Below, piece after piece: positions 12,049-25,729 of a stretch of 64,000 nucleotides of DNA. This DNA comes from Opisthorchis felineus (taxonomy: Eukaryota; Platyhelminthes; Trematoda; Opisthorchiida; Opisthorchiidae). The notes below the pieces were generated by a model that was given only the letters and a program-made list of their open reading frames with translations, was not told the DNA's origin and made no database searches. Every line of letters begins with the position of its first letter. Position 1 is the first letter of the stretch. The position numbers and the translations under genes were made by a program. Location of the stretch: NCBI GenBank assembly GCA_004794785.1, contig SJOL01004667.1, positions 596,911 through 660,910 of the forward strand, in the 5' to 3' direction.

Positions 12049-13797
12049 TATGTACACTGGACATGTAGGCGTGTTTTAATGACTTCTGCTGGCCATGCTT
12101 AAAAGCTACTTTAAAACGGGCATACCTTCTGATATCTCAAATGGTTTGCACTGACGGAATTCATTGAACTCGACTTGGTCATTGAAGTCAAAGTAATCTC
12201 AGCTTAGTATGACCATGTTTCTCAAAAAAACCGTTTTTGAGAAGTGTCGGGTAAATGAATGTTTCGATTTTTATCGAAATACACACCAATACTATGAGGG
12301 ATTTGTGATCTGACTAGAAACCCTATCACCGTCAGCCTTTAGCTACCTCGTTAATCACATGGAAAGCCAAAATACGGTAAACTGAAAAACCTCTGTGCAC
12401 TTTTCACACACATAAAAGTGAGACAGCAACTTTAAAACGAAATGTCCGGAAGATTACAAACAGCATGCATAGTATTGATACGGCCAAATTTGCGAAGTCA
12501 AATCACGTCGATCGTACAGGTTAGAATCTACTTACAATCCTTCAAATATATAAAAAGCCATTCTTCATGAAAGTGCCGGGGGACGGTTACACGTGTCCAA
12601 ATGAGGACTGTGCAAATTCTATTCCTATTTCTTCCTATTCTTCCTATTTCAGCCAGACGACAGTCAGCGACTAAGTTGCTTCACTCAGGTTTAAGAAGCC
12701 ACATCCAACCCGGAAGAAAGGCGGACAAAGTATATACGAGCCCACATAGTGCTAGTCTGTTCATATCTGTTAGCACCAAGAAATGGCGCATAACTTTTCA
12801 AGTGACGAATTTATCTGTATGTTGTTTACAGTATCTTGAGTATTCTTGAGAAAAAAGCTAATCAACACAAAGTTTTGAAGCAGCCAACGTTCCACACGTA
12901 TCTGTGGTCATTTGCCGTTTTTGTCCCTGAAACTTAGTGAAAAATATTAAACGAATTGGAATACTTCGAACAAAACTGAAAGATATCCAAGGCCTTCATA
13001 TCAAGACATCCAACGGTGTCTGAATCACGCTCCTTCGACGAAAAAGGTAAAATTTCACCTGATGAGGTTTAACTGGATGAACTGATTTCACCAACACAAT
13101 ATTACACAGAAGCAACTGCAAACCTGACTGACAAATGCATACATTTTAATTGTCTCTACAAAATAACTAAAGGAAATAATGGCGGTTGAATTCTGTAGTG
13201 CTGTGGATAAAACTGTTTTGTGTGGACAATGTTGATCAAACGACTAGCTAGGGCTTGACAGCAGCCGTGGGAAAGTTATTTCGCTCCCATACTAAGTCTC
13301 CTGATAAGGGGTTTTGAATATTCAACTTTTGAACTAACAGCTTTCCCAGACCTTTTGATCAAGAATAAATCAGCATTATATTACCACAAATCGGAGCATA
13401 TGTAGGATGCTGGCTGACAACCATGAAAGTGGCCGGGCTTAGAAATTGAAGGTCAAACGCTGGCTGCCCTCTCATTGCTTTCTGGTGGGTACCGACAGCC
13501 GGTTTTGCACGTGAATAGTGAAATAGTGAAATAGTAGTCATTTACTTCATTGCGGTGGTTTTAATCATTTCGCAGTATTCACCCCCTTCAATTCATCATG
13601 AGTTTCTACCTGAATTTATGTTTAGCGGAAAACAATCTCTAATTACCATCACAAGTTTGGCGGCCTACAACCACCAGCTAAAAGGAAATCGATCCCTGAA
13701 ATGCATTTGATGGTATTTCTCACTATGCAGAAGACCTGAGTTGCTGAAAAGCCTTCGAAAGTTTTCCAGCTGGTTATTGAAATAGATGGTTAACCAA
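12049..13797. other. Unassigned region with a short repeat
   Basis: No gene recognised. A polypyrimidine run ending in TATTTCAG near 12650 looks like a splice acceptor but no convincing exon follows. A GTGAAATA-type short tandem repeat lies at 13511-13537. Confidence 0.5.
13511..13537. repeat. Short tandem repeat of about 8-9 bp (GTGAAATA)
   Basis: GTGAATA, GTGAAATA, GTGAAATA in a row. Confidence 0.8.
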
Positions 13798-13911
13798 ATG
13801 TACCTTGATCTGTTTGCTGAGCTTGGACAGTATCTTGCATACGTTTCGTCAGCATTCGAGGTAACGTCGTCAGTGCACGATTGGTTGTTTATTGGTAGGC
13901 TATTGGAATAG
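13798..13911 (-). mobile_element. Second, isolated copy of the Penelope-like element terminus
   Basis: The minus strand shares with 3180-3260 the ordered blocks CTGAYGA, ACCTCG or its variant, TGACGAAACG, TGCAAG and CCAAGCTCRGCRAACAGATCA. Three CCAAT boxes (ATTGG on + at 13880, 13891 and 13902) stand exactly 11 bp apart just before the core. No coding part of the element is seen nearby, so this is a solo terminal fragment. Confidence 0.7.
13838..13880 (-). ncRNA. Hammerhead-like core in the second element copy
   Basis: CTGACGA (13873-13867) is followed by GUUACC, a TCGAAU loop and GCUGAC, which pair in five of six positions as stem II, then GAAA (13847-13844) and ACGUA. Bases UGCA just before the core pair with UGCA after the cleavage site (stem I). 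The one-base insertion before stem II is shared with copy 1, which suggests a family trait rather than random decay. Confidence 0.5.
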
Positions 13912-16900
13912 CTCCAAATCACTTAGGTTCTGCTGCTCAACCCATAAAAAACGAAAAGTATGGCCTGAAATGGTGAGTCGGCAAAATATCGGGCAATACA
14001 CAGTTGAACATTTCTGCTATGTTAGAATGGAATGTGTGCATCTAGTGTGAAAACTGAAAATCAAAACATCTTGATCCACTACGCCGACTTTTAACTTTGA
14101 GTGGCCCATGTTATACCACCATTTTATTGTTGTGAGACAACCCTAAATAGAGGGAAATGAGTCCTGTAGTGATGACAGATTCCTATCACCTATTTTCATC
14201 ATTTTCACTTATGAGACTATGAAATTGTGTAACAAAAAAGTCCTCATTAAGAAGATATATAAAGAGATTCAGACGTCAGATGACACGGACCAACAGTCAC
14301 GGACTGCCGCAGTCAGTGTCTCCGAGATTTCATATCCCCGTTCCTCCTTTCACATTTGGAACAACCCTTGGGGACGACACTTCTACACACTGCTTTAAAT
14401 CTGATTATGAGCTGCTACTAACTCACTTTTCCTTAACTAAAAATATTGTCGCACCTAAGACGTCTGAAGTTGCGCCATCAACGAAGGGAGCTGTCTTAAG
14501 GAGCATTCAGATCTGCTGAATCAGTTTATCTTGCTGAACATATTGCATAAGCACGGAAAGTTGGAGATCAGGCCACTACCTAAACAGACTGTTTTCGGCC
14601 ATCGGTTTTTCATACCATGCAAGCATTTAACTATATAAGCCATATACATAAGATGTATATATAAGCTATGGCTAAAGTATGCTTCGATTTCTGATAACAG
14701 TTATATTCACCAAAAGTGCGGAAAAACCCCTTTGCCTGGGGAAATTAAATTGTGTTTTTGGTTTGGAGGAGTTCGCCCTTCACTAAGGTTGGGTAATCGT
14801 AACCTAGCTGTTAACTGAGAGTGCTTGCTGAAAAGCAGATATGTTTGACCACTAATTACAGACTTACTGTATGAGATGTCTTCATGAATAGAACAAAGCA
14901 GAAAGCTGTGTGGTTTTCACAGGGAATTGTGATTACCTGAGGTTTGGAATTCGGGTACCCGTGAGAGCATTAAACACTGGTACTCTTGTTGTGAAAGGCT
15001 ATGAAGTCTGGTTACATAAGGCAGTGCAACGTCCTGCCGAGGTTGCTGACGTAGCTGCCGAACAGTTTAGGTTCTATAGCTAGTGACATCTGGATTACAC
15101 GTTTGGCATTTGCAATAGAGCTCCCTGACGAAGTTGTTCGGCGCTCTGGTGGTCCAAATCCTGTTGCAGATAAAGCTATGAACTAACGTGCTGAGGTGTT
15201 CCCTAGTGAAATATCGTACCCAGTTATTCCGGCATGACAGAGTGCAATCTGATGTCATCAAGTTGGTCCACTCAGTCTGATTGATTTTCCCAGATAAAGG
15301 AGTGGCTATCTGTTCTCAAGAGTATGACGGCGCATCAAAGGTATATCCTTACTTGATACTCCAGAATAAAGGGCTTATTCGATGGAATACTTGGGTGAAG
15401 ATCTCAATCCTAGACTTGGCTCGCGGTAGTAGAGCGCCAACTATTGTCGAGGAGCTTACCAAACCAACCCACTTTTTCTGTGAGTAGGGCTGTCAACGAA
15501 CATTAAAAAGTGGTGTAACACTCAAAGACTTCCAGGTGTTTTTGAAATCGTTAGACCGTGGGCCAGCCGGTCCGGTTAAACTTTTAACCAAATAAACGTA
15601 ATATTGCGTGAACCATTACGTTCAGCTCCATAGATAACTACTCGCCAGTGGCTGATTTCAGACGAAGAACTACGCTGCACCACGCGAAAAACTCTCAGTT
15701 ACTGAAATTAGTCTGTCAGTAACCAGATCGTCTGCCAGGATCTTTCAGGTTTGGTTTACTGTAGGAAGTTCGTTATGGCAATGGTTAGTTATGCCATCGG
15801 ACGTGGAAACATGGACGGTTCTTACTGTCAGTTTGTGGTAATTCCCCTCACGCAGCTTTGTTTGCTCTGAAATTCCAGGGTACAGTCACACAGTCAAACA
15901 CAGTCACCAATAAATCACTTATATCGTAAGCTAGCTAGGGTTGGGCCTTCACATGAGAAAGACTTGCAAGCCGCCACCGTACTTGGCTGTTACTTTGATT
16001 TGATTGATGTGGAATCAAGAGTCTACTCGACTTCTAGAGACATCAAAAAGCAAGCATTTACTATGAGATTTTTCTTGCAGAACAGTAATTCTACAAACGT
16101 TTATAGGCATGCACATATTAGTCATACAAAGGAGAATGTTGTTAGATCAGGTTGTCCAACTTAATGAACAACTCAACCACTGACACGTTATTGAGGACAG
16201 TCATGTAACCATGATTTAGTTCTGATTTTTATCTGCCGATTTTACTCCAGAGTACCACATCTACTATTTAGGTTACACCCGTTGCAGGCTTTCCTGCCTA
16301 GACAGAATGGTCGAGGTGGATTTTGTAACAAACAGGATCAAATTTCAAGTTGATTTCAGCGAACGTTTATGTAAATTCCAGTGTCTTATGTGGATGTAAA
16401 ACATTTATACATTATCTTTTCTAAAAAGTGAAGTTACTCTTGCCAATACATGATGTATATTTGCAGTTTTTATAATATGGCCTCATCTAAATCATGCGTA
16501 AGATTTGTTTTCACAACGTTTTGTGCCTCAGTAGGTGGTGGGCACTTTGATAACCGTCTGTTACTGCTTTGGGTAGGTCTTTCAGTTAAATCAGCACTTG
16601 ATCAAAAGAACAGTAAATTTCAACGTAAATCCTTATGAGTAAACCTCACCGCCAAAGGTAAACATCATGCGCAGGAAACACTTTCTTTCCACACAGATAT
16701 TGCTTACGGAATATCGTTCACCTAGCATAAAGTTGTCGACGCAAATGTTTCATTTGATTGTGCAGATACTACTTGTTACGGCATTATATCATATTTGCAT
16801 TACAAGATGTTCATGTCGCGCTACTTAAAACTGTCCGTCGAGCCTGTTTGTTCCCAGCCAACTTCGGACCGTTCATCAGTTTATGTCTATTGCGAACGGT

Positions 16901-19900
16901 TGTTCTCGCTTTCAAATTCCTCCTAATAAAAATGATAAAACTAATTACAATAAGAAAACTACTACCAGCGAGTGGTACACAGAACTAACTTGAGTTACGG
17001 TTTAGTTGAACAGGACGAAACCTGTAGTCGGCTGTTGGCGGGGCTGAGCAGTTAGTTTTCCTCATTGTTTTGAAAGCTCCAGTTAGGAAATAAAACCATA
17101 ATAAGAGCTATAATTATAATCTTTCAAGGAAATTCTATGTAGTAGTGTATTTGCTATAGCCTCCGATTCGCTATTCCCAAGGAAAGGAGGTGAGTACTGA
17201 AAAGACTACACCCAGTTCATTCTGATCCTCTAAATTTGTTCGTTCGGGTGGCTGATGGGACCAATCACAGTCTACAGCTCATGATGATATCTGAACAATT
17301 TATGGTACACTAATATATTGGCCTTAGGCACAAAGTGTGCTGCCACTTTTTAACCTTCAGGCCCAATATGCAGTCCAAAAGTGTCATTTTGATCAAAAAT
17401 GCATCTTTTGAAACAAGTATCAAACAACCTAACTATTCCCCACAAAAACTCATAACTGTATCAAATCAGCATAAAGTGGAGTGAAGCACGAGAAGCAGAT
17501 AGAATGGAATTAAGCGATCAGCCTTGGCATCATGTAGTGTGTACCCATACCACTCTAGTCTAAACAGTTTGCCGCCTACTTTGACGGAGTTATTCAGGCG
17601 AGTCTGAAGACAAAAATGGGTAGACACACCTGAACAAGTGCGCCGATGTGGGAGCAGGACCTTTCGAAAGAGAGTGAATATTCTAGAAGTTTCCGAACCA
17701 CGTACAACCGTGAAATTTGTTAACTGACAGTGAAGTGACATGGGAATAGCCTGATGAGCAAACAATCGGTCGTGGTAAGAAACTTTCGCAATATAACAGT
17801 ACCGGCGTCTGCTAGGCAGTGAAAAACAAACAACCCATGCAACATTTACTTTATTCCATCTAAGGCCATATGTGAAAAATGTTTCATCCGCCTGGTTACT
17901 CAGTCACCATGTCTTTTTCCCTTGTTCTCTGATGAATCATTATGGTGCTTGTAGACTTCATTGTTGTAGGGCGGTTGGACTCTATCATAACACGAAGGCG
18001 GATGTCCTGTCACGAAGTGTTTCATCCTTGTGCAGCGTACAACCCCTAAGAAAAATGCTAAGAAAACGTGACTATAGGATCACGAATGTTGCAGCCAATT
18101 TTAAAACAAGCCGCCCTTTTGCAGGCATAGTGCTCCAATGATTAGGCCGAAAATAATGCATCCTGTTGTGTGGACTCACTTTTTTTCAGCTGCACAGAGG
18201 ATTTCAATAAGGGGTTAGCGCACATAGTTACCAGACAACATAAATGGTAGTGACTCCGTGTTGACTCCGTAATGACTCCGAGCAAATGTCAGTGTCAGTC
18301 CAACGAATAATCCGTAGTCTAGGAGTTAGCACAATAAACTCCTGGGCCTCCACCATCTTTCTTCCAGTTAACTTGCAAACTGAATCCCTGGGGCAAATCC
18401 TCGTAGTATAGAAAGCTGGTTGAAGCCGTTCAAAACGGTTTACCAGACACAGCCGGGCCGTCCAGTACGCCACTTTAGTAGAGTTTATTCCCGAGCTTCT
18501 AAATAAATAAGGCAAGGAAATTTTTAGTGACGGTTTGATGATGACCGTAACTGAATAGGTCTATGTGGGAAATAATTGGTTGCTATTCCAAAAACATAAC
18601 TATATGCAAAGAGCACCCCAGGTAAAATGAAAAAAAAACAAGCTAGTATGTCTACTGGCTTATTAAATACTAAATCTGCAGCTATCCTGAAGAAAAGCAA
18701 GTAGTTTGGTAGTTTACGCATTTTGACAGAGATTTGCTTTACGATTGAAAGTGTCTACAACGCAGACGCGCTCTATAGTCATTTTATTCTTGTTGCAAAT
18801 TGTCTGCAGTGCGCATCACAAATGTTAAAGAGATTCGAATCCTCGGCCTCTCATATAGTAGTTGAAGGTTAAATCAGTCGGCCATAAGTAGCTCATAAGC
18901 AGGGCGATTAGCTCGCAATTTTGATGAGATTCAGAGCCATTCCTGCTTACGCGACTAGTGCGTTTACTGGCTCTCCAATAGGCCAATATTCGGATGGAGA
19001 TGTTTTCCTGGCCTGGCAAACTACCTTTAGTTTGATAATATTGTTAGATCTTGAAACTTTAATAGAGACCTCATACCAGAAGAGAAGGCAATTTAGGCCA
19101 AAAAGTGGAGAAGCGTTGTATTGTAGTGCACCGTGATTTTATGAGCTCAAATCTCCCTAAAGATGTATTAGATTCGCACAACTAATAAGTATCAACAACA
19201 ATGAGACAGATGCATGTCGGCACTCGGCTTTTAAGCATGTAATGAATTCATTTGCTAAATAAAATCTCCATCAAAATCTCAACATCTTGACAAACTGCCA
19301 TTAAAGTTTAAAAGCAACGGTCAAATAAACATTCTTAATTCAACCACCAAAAAGTCCTGTTTATTTCGGTATATTAGTTAATGAAATTACTACACCAAAC
19401 TATGTACGCTTATAAATCCAGCCATACGGGTTGGCATCTTCACGTGGTGGGGTCATCAAGCCTCTAAATGATGTATAGCATCCGTTGATAATTCAAATGA
19501 TTCTGTAAGCAGTTACTTGGAATGTAACATATACATAGAGAACACGTTTGAAGGCTAACCACATCAGTGTGGCACTTGTTTGCAAAACAAGTACCTGGAT
19601 GGTCATTTTGTGTCGGCTCATTAAAAAGAGTCAGTTTTCGTGTTGTTTCGTTGAAAGGAGAGTTGGAGCCTAGGGGAAACCCGAGATGTTTGCATGGTTA
19701 CAGAGCTGCAGGTAACAGGTATTGTTGTAAAGGATGACGTAAGTTTAGCAGACGCGTTGCTCTAAATGCTCCTTTCAGGATTTTAAATAGATGATTCGGG
19801 TTTAAAATCACCCATAGTAACTACCCAGCCGGGTTGGTCGAACGTTATAATTCAGCTCGAGTACTGACTGAAATTCGGAACCTATGGGAGAAGTGTGCCA

Positions 19901-22077
19901 AATATCAGAACTATGAGGAGGGAAAGCAATCTAACTACAACAGTATGTCTTGACGGGCACCTAATGCAATACAGCTCTTGCGCGAACTAAAATGGAAATT
20001 TTTTTCACCGGACAAACTGGGATGAGCCAACTAGCCCTTATCTGCGGAACCCCCAAAAATGTGTGCAGTGGGGCGCCTGCACAAGAAAAATGTCAACAAA
20101 CATGTCGATAAGAGTTCGGTCGCAGAGTAGCCAAAAATACGTCGGCAATAAAAGGTGGTAAGGCAAAGATCACCAGATCACATCACGTTTGAGCAGGCTT
20201 ACAAGGTTGCAATAGTTAACGAAAAACTATCATGTGATACAGTTAAAATTACTGGACTCATACATGAGTATGGTGTGTAATAGTTACACGTTGCAAAAGT
20301 GGATAGAAAAGATGCCTGTTTGCTAATGAATCAGTTCACAATGGTAAGCAGCGGTGCGCAACATGTGGCGTACAGAAGAGTGCCAGAAGAAGGCTAATCG
20401 ATGACTTGTTCTGCACACGTAACTAAGAGGTATGCCGATAAACTGCCACGCCCCCTGCAGTCGAACGTTTGTGGATGCGCTGTGTTAAGAGTACCTCCAA
20501 AGAATCGACGGGGTCTACAGTGCGGAAGCTCTCCGGAAAGTGCTTTAGTATGACTGAATCTTTAGCTTTTAGAAGTTTACATTCCGGACGCTTAGTTTTC
20601 CTCTTTATCAAGTAGCTTTTTTCAGCTCATGTGGGAACGAATCTTCTTTCGTTTTCAGTTTTGTGCACGGGGGTCTATGTAGGCTACTGGACTTCTTCCG
20701 GAATCACTCCACCAGCGCGTGAACTCAAGTTTCCGGCTAAGAAATAAACATTCCACCTAAGCATTGCACTGCAGTAGATGTCTAGGAGTAGCATTTCGGC
20801 GCGCAGACCAATACCAACAATTACTGAAGATAATGCTGTTGAGTAACCCAGCTTCCAGTGCAAAAGGTCTGATTTGAATCGTTGATCTAAATCCATACAG
20901 TTGCAGTTAGGATAAAACGAAGCACCAGTCAACATTGTACTCCCTGAAGATCGGAGAAATAGCTGTATGCCGCTCAATCTTCCTTGGTATTCCGACTCCA
21001 AAGGAAGCCTGATGAAATGGATATCTCGAACTGTGAGAAGCTTCCTGCTTCATAGACTGTCGGCTAAGAATGAGAGTGGCCAGATTAGTCAGAAAACCTC
21101 CTTATGGTGTCAAGCGCAGGGTTTCTTGGATTTTCTGTTTTAAAAGAATGTTTTTTTTCAGCTACCGATAATCCGGTTTTCTCATTTGGCTCGGGCGGTG
21201 AACCGGTCGAAAACTAGGAGTTTTTTTATTCACCACTGAACTTTTGAAAGTCCATTTTTCTGCAGGAGTAGTGATATGGAACATTTGGGATTCTTTCTTG
21301 AATTTTTAACACGAATCACATTTCTGCAGCCCCAGTTAAAAACCGCCTAGGAATATTCACTATGTCAAATTTTAATAGTTCTTCACAACCTAATGGGGAA
21401 TCCTTAACAGGCCCCGTGATATTTTTGCAGTACTTCACAGAAAAGTCAACCTACTTCCTCCAAACCTGTGGCTTATTCAATATTATTCTGTCAACGATGA
21501 ATGTGGGCTGAAACTAAGAGCTTGCTTGCGAGTGTAAAAATGCAAATGTAGCCAACGTTTTATAAACGTTTACTGGTAGTTGATCAGCAGACATCATCAA
21601 CACTGCCAGCTAGGCTCAAATGATTGGCCAAAAGGGATACACAAATTATCTGCTGCTATCTGTAAGCGACAAGTCTCCGGATTGTCAAATACACAAACAG
21701 TGTTCAACTGGCGAAGGTTTGTAGATCCCGCGCTTCTGCAACACAAACCTTGCAGATTTTTCGTGACTTAATGCATACGCGACTGTTGTCTAAGCAGTAT
21801 ATTTCTCTGCTGAACTTTGTAGGAAAAAAATTCCATTTTTGGGGTGTCACAAATAAGTTATTGTTTGGAAGCTGAAGCTTCAATGTACGAAGCGCATCAG
21901 GCCATTCCAGTTGCAGCCCCTCAAAGTTACGTAACTGTAAAGCTTGTTTGAGAAATCTGTAATCTTCGAACCCCAACAAGTAACTGTCGTGGTTGGTTTG
22001 GTCATTAACTCACTACTGAGAAAATAATTGCGAAATTCCCACCTTATAATTGCATTTACTCTTTGCGAATCGGATGA
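13912..22077. other. Unassigned region
   Basis: Open frames reach about 105 codons (20684-21001 minus) with no recognisable domain. A B-box-like GATTCGAATCT on the minus strand near 18831-18843 hints at a tRNA-derived relic but lacks a clear partner A box. Confidence 0.5.
18251..18280. repeat. 11-bp tandem repeat around TGACTCCG
   Basis: TGACTCCG recurs at 18251, 18262 and 18273 with an 11-bp period. Confidence 0.85.
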
Positions 22078-24611
22078 TATATACTTCAGTGTCGTGAAAA
22101 CCAATCTCCTGGTTGCACTGTTCAGACGTTAATTGTAGTGACAGCTTTCATTCTTGGACGTGATGTATATGCTCAGGAAAGCGTTCCCATTACATTCGAA
22201 TATACTTTCGAGTTAGACAGGTGTCACTTCAACGAAATGTGCGTTTTGTGTGGCCTAATAGACAGTGGCCAAACGGCCGCGTAGAATGCCGGAACACGAA
22301 GGTCACACAAGTGGTCTCCCCGTGTTTGGAACTCAACAGATACACTTGGTCTTGGATCTCGTTCACTCTTTAATTTAACCAGGTTAGATTTCTGGTTTAC
22401 CGTATATTGGATAGGCAGCATTTTGCAAAATTAAATGTAAACCTTTGTTGTGAAATATCGGTGCCTTTATCCACATGTTTCATGCGCAGCCTTGACCGGC
22501 TAATCATGACCTAGTTTTGAGACTGTTTTGTTTGAAACTGTTTCTGGAGTGCAGTGGATCTGACTAATTAACACACGGACGGAATTCATTAGGAAACATG
22601 ACCACTGGTAAATGACTAGAGGTTGTTAATGAGTGTGGTTGCTACTTATAATTTGTTTATGACGTTCGAGATCAATCTCAAACCGGTCACTATGGTGAGA
22701 TTGATATTCCCAGAGTCATATTTGATATTCCACTTCATAAAAGTCTAAGTTCGCCTCCTGGACTGTTCCAAGTTCTTACAAATGATCCAGTGTGGCGAAA
22801 AGCTGCATACCACGGGATGTTATTTCCACTAGTTTCACCAGGCATCGCTGCGGAGTCAGAGTCAAGCATGGTCTTCTCATTGACTCGTGAGGAAACGTCT
22901 TCGACACCAGCATTATATTTTGCATTTTTGCACATCTTAGTGTCATCGGGAGAATCAAGCATTTACCCATAATTTAGCGTAATGCTCAAATGTATTTGGG
23001 ACGAAAGACATCCGAAAGATGGCCAGAAACGTCTTGTATTTGTGCACTGGTTTGCAAATGAGTAGGTGGCAGAAACCTCTAAACAAGTCAGGGCAGATAT
23101 TTTCAGGGGACATCTTCGGATTGAGCCTGAGACATCTTCTAGACACAAATCGTTATACTGTCAGGAGACTGGATCAGTGGACACGGATTTGGAGGATCAG
23201 TCAGACAGCATGTGATAGTCAGCTGTTTGACGGGTACCGGGAATAAAACCAATGCCAAGGAGACTGTAAGTGTATGCTGGGTGAGACAGAATAGCGTTCA
23301 AACTGGAAGAAGGACTTATACCGCTATCACTTCGTTTAGGCATCACACTTCTGGCACTTCTGGCCTTTACAGTGTGTCCTTGCTGGTCAACGTCGGTTCT
23401 ATTTGCACGTCTTTGTGTATTCTCAACACAAGTTCTACGGTTTCCTACTGAATTCTAGACTTTGGGCGTGGCGGTGGCCAGCCCGATAATCGAACCTCCA
23501 ATTCTGGTTGAACGTGCAATAGTCAAACATCAGACACTAAGATAAATGAATTTAGAGTGGCGTTATTGCCAAATCTCATTCATGCTGTGGATGCTTCTTC
23601 AAGAAATGGGGATTAAAATATGATTTTCTTGATCAGCACATACTTCGGTCCACGTTTGAATGGCGAACCACATATTACAGGGAATTCCTGTCGTTAACTT
23701 TAAAAATGTTCAATCCGTAAAAATGTTTTCGACTTGGTGTGTCTCAATGACTACATCATTCTGTTCGGAAAGGTAAATGTTCAGCAACAGTCCCATAAAT
23801 AACGAACAGCGTTTTTGGCGAATTGATGAGTCGATTAAATTTTTGGGTCCATATCTTGAAGAGTTGCAGCAAAAATACCCCAAAATGCAATCTCCTTCCA
23901 GGTGAAGTCCCATCACTCCACTATGAGGAGAGTGTTATTGGAGTTGGCATCATAAAACAGTCCTCTCTTGCTCTCCATATTCTACATCTAAAAAGCGATT
24001 GCTTGTTATTATTGGGTAGCACTTTTTTGTCATAATATACCTAATGCCCCGAGCGCTGGATAAACCACAATAACTGCTTTAAGCCAACACAATAATCTGC
24101 CGAAACTAATTGTGAATTACAGTTTGGACACATCACTGAAAGTATTATCTGTTCACGCACCCTTTCGATGTATATATTCCAAGTACATCTAAGACATCAA
24201 ACTGGTTTACCGTTTGGACCTTTTTCAGACTTTTTCTGGATGGAATTGTAAAACATCCTCCATTATTGTACACAGTGAAGGCGGTGTCCATCTCATCTAG
24301 GCCAGATTCCATTTTTGGTCTTGTTTATGGCACCGACTAGTGCAACGCCTGTAAAGGTGAGAAGGCATATTGTTGGTTGCCTTTTGAAAGTCGCTTCATT
24401 CGAGATAAAACCGCAAACCCCCCAACATCCCCCCTCACACTCATTCTCCTTAAAAACACCGCATGTTCACCTGGCCACCCTAGGAATGGTATTGGTTGAA
24501 AATGTGATGATACAACCAAAAACCGGACTGATTTTTATGCACGCATGTTTGCGCAATGGTGTGAGTGAACCATGTGGCTTTGGTCTTAACGACCTCCTGG
24601 GGCATATGTAG
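22078..24611 (+). pseudogene. Decayed protein-coding region of unknown family
   Basis: Protein-like frames follow one another on the plus strand. 22078-22434 has one internal TAG (22282) and includes CHFNEMCVLCGLIDSGQTAA. 22652-23215 has stops only at 22970 (TAA) and 23063 (TAG) and includes SPPGLFQVLTNDPVWRKAAY and HPKDGQKRLVFVHWFANE. 23212-23616 is in another frame, with TGA at 23449 and 23509, and includes FRVALLPNLIHAVDASSRNG. 23777-23905 includes FWRIDESIKFLGPYLEELQQ. Weaker continuations lie at 23905-24035 and 24279-24611. Several stops could come from CAA, CAG or CGA by C-to-T change. Reading through in-frame stops without GT-AG breaks favours a decayed copy, perhaps processed, over a live gene. 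Stop counts alone are not significant in a window this size; the call rests on residue composition, and the family is not recognised. Confidence 0.4.
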
Positions 24612-25701
24612 CCAACGTGAGTTGTTTAATGGCAGCAAACTTCCTGATTCTTGCCCCCAAGTATTTCGGTAAGCAACCATCTCTCATTGTAGTCACATTA
24701 TGCTTTCGTACGGCTGAACACATATGGTCGAATGGGCCTCTGGGAAACTCTTTCAAAGACTCGCCAATGCCATTTAGGAAATGACCTCGCGAGTTCTGCG
24801 GGGTGCGGCCGTTAATAGGATTGCACTGTTTTAGAACGCAAGCGTACAGCTTGGGTCAATGGGAGCTACCACGTTCAAAACAGCACACGAGACACCCGGT
24901 TGCCGGGCAATAGTGATTACCCAAGACAACTGTATTATTCTCCCTTTAAGACTTTCTCTAAACAAGATCTGCTATTCGAAAAGTTTGCCTAACAGGTTTG
25001 CGTTTGCTGTCACTGTGGTATGCGGTGCTCTGGTTAAGCGCTTCGGGCGTGCGAGTGCCGAACAACATAACAGGGGTTCTCCCCACTTGAACTGTTTACT
25101 GTGGCTGAAGGAACCATACAAACCACCGTCGTGGTGCCATTGTGGTAGGTGTCGTTTCAGAGGGGTTTGTTAAAAAATCTGTAGTAGGTAGATCGGTGCA
25201 GATAGAGCTACTAACTTGCCTGTTGAAAAAAAACGTGAATTCAACAGGGGTAACCAGCAGTTCTTCAGTTTCATGTGCACCGTTCTTAGTAAAAGCAGCT
25301 CACCTTTCCCACTAATGATTATGTGCATGGGATTGGTGAAGTGATTGTAAAAGCACCATAGAGTACACTTGTATTTAACCCACGGATCAGTGTGTAAAAA
25401 CGCTTCAGGAAGTTTTTGGAGAAATTACAATGCAAACGAAAACGGATGAAAGCAAAATGCCAAAGTTGCACTATTGCACCTTTCAGGCAAATACTCCCAA
25501 TGAAAAAAACTACCACACTTTCAGTGTACACATCCATCCAAATAATTCTCAGAATAACTTGATTCACCGAGAGATTCTTCATTGCATGAAGCAACACAGA
25601 ATAACGAAATTCGTCGAAAGCCAATGCTTATCGTGAGAAAACAAAGTGAGATGCTAGGTTCTGTGTTGTCTTGCTGACGAATGCAAAAGCTATGCATCCA
25701 G

Positions 25702-25729
25702 TATATATATATATATATATATATATATA
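25702..25729. repeat. (TA)n dinucleotide repeat
   Basis: About fourteen uninterrupted TA units. Confidence 0.97.

Noticed and set aside
18820..18960. tRNA gene on the minus strand with B box GATTCGAATCT
   Set aside because: No A box at proper spacing and no acceptor stem pairing.
20684..21001. 105-codon minus-strand open frame that looks protein-like
   Set aside because: No recognisable motif, no ATG near the start of the frame, and length within chance.
22932..22977. A 38-nt GT-AG mini-intron removing the TAA at 22970
   Set aside because: Splicing it out shifts into a frame with quick stops and loses the protein-like continuation, so a nonsense change fits better.
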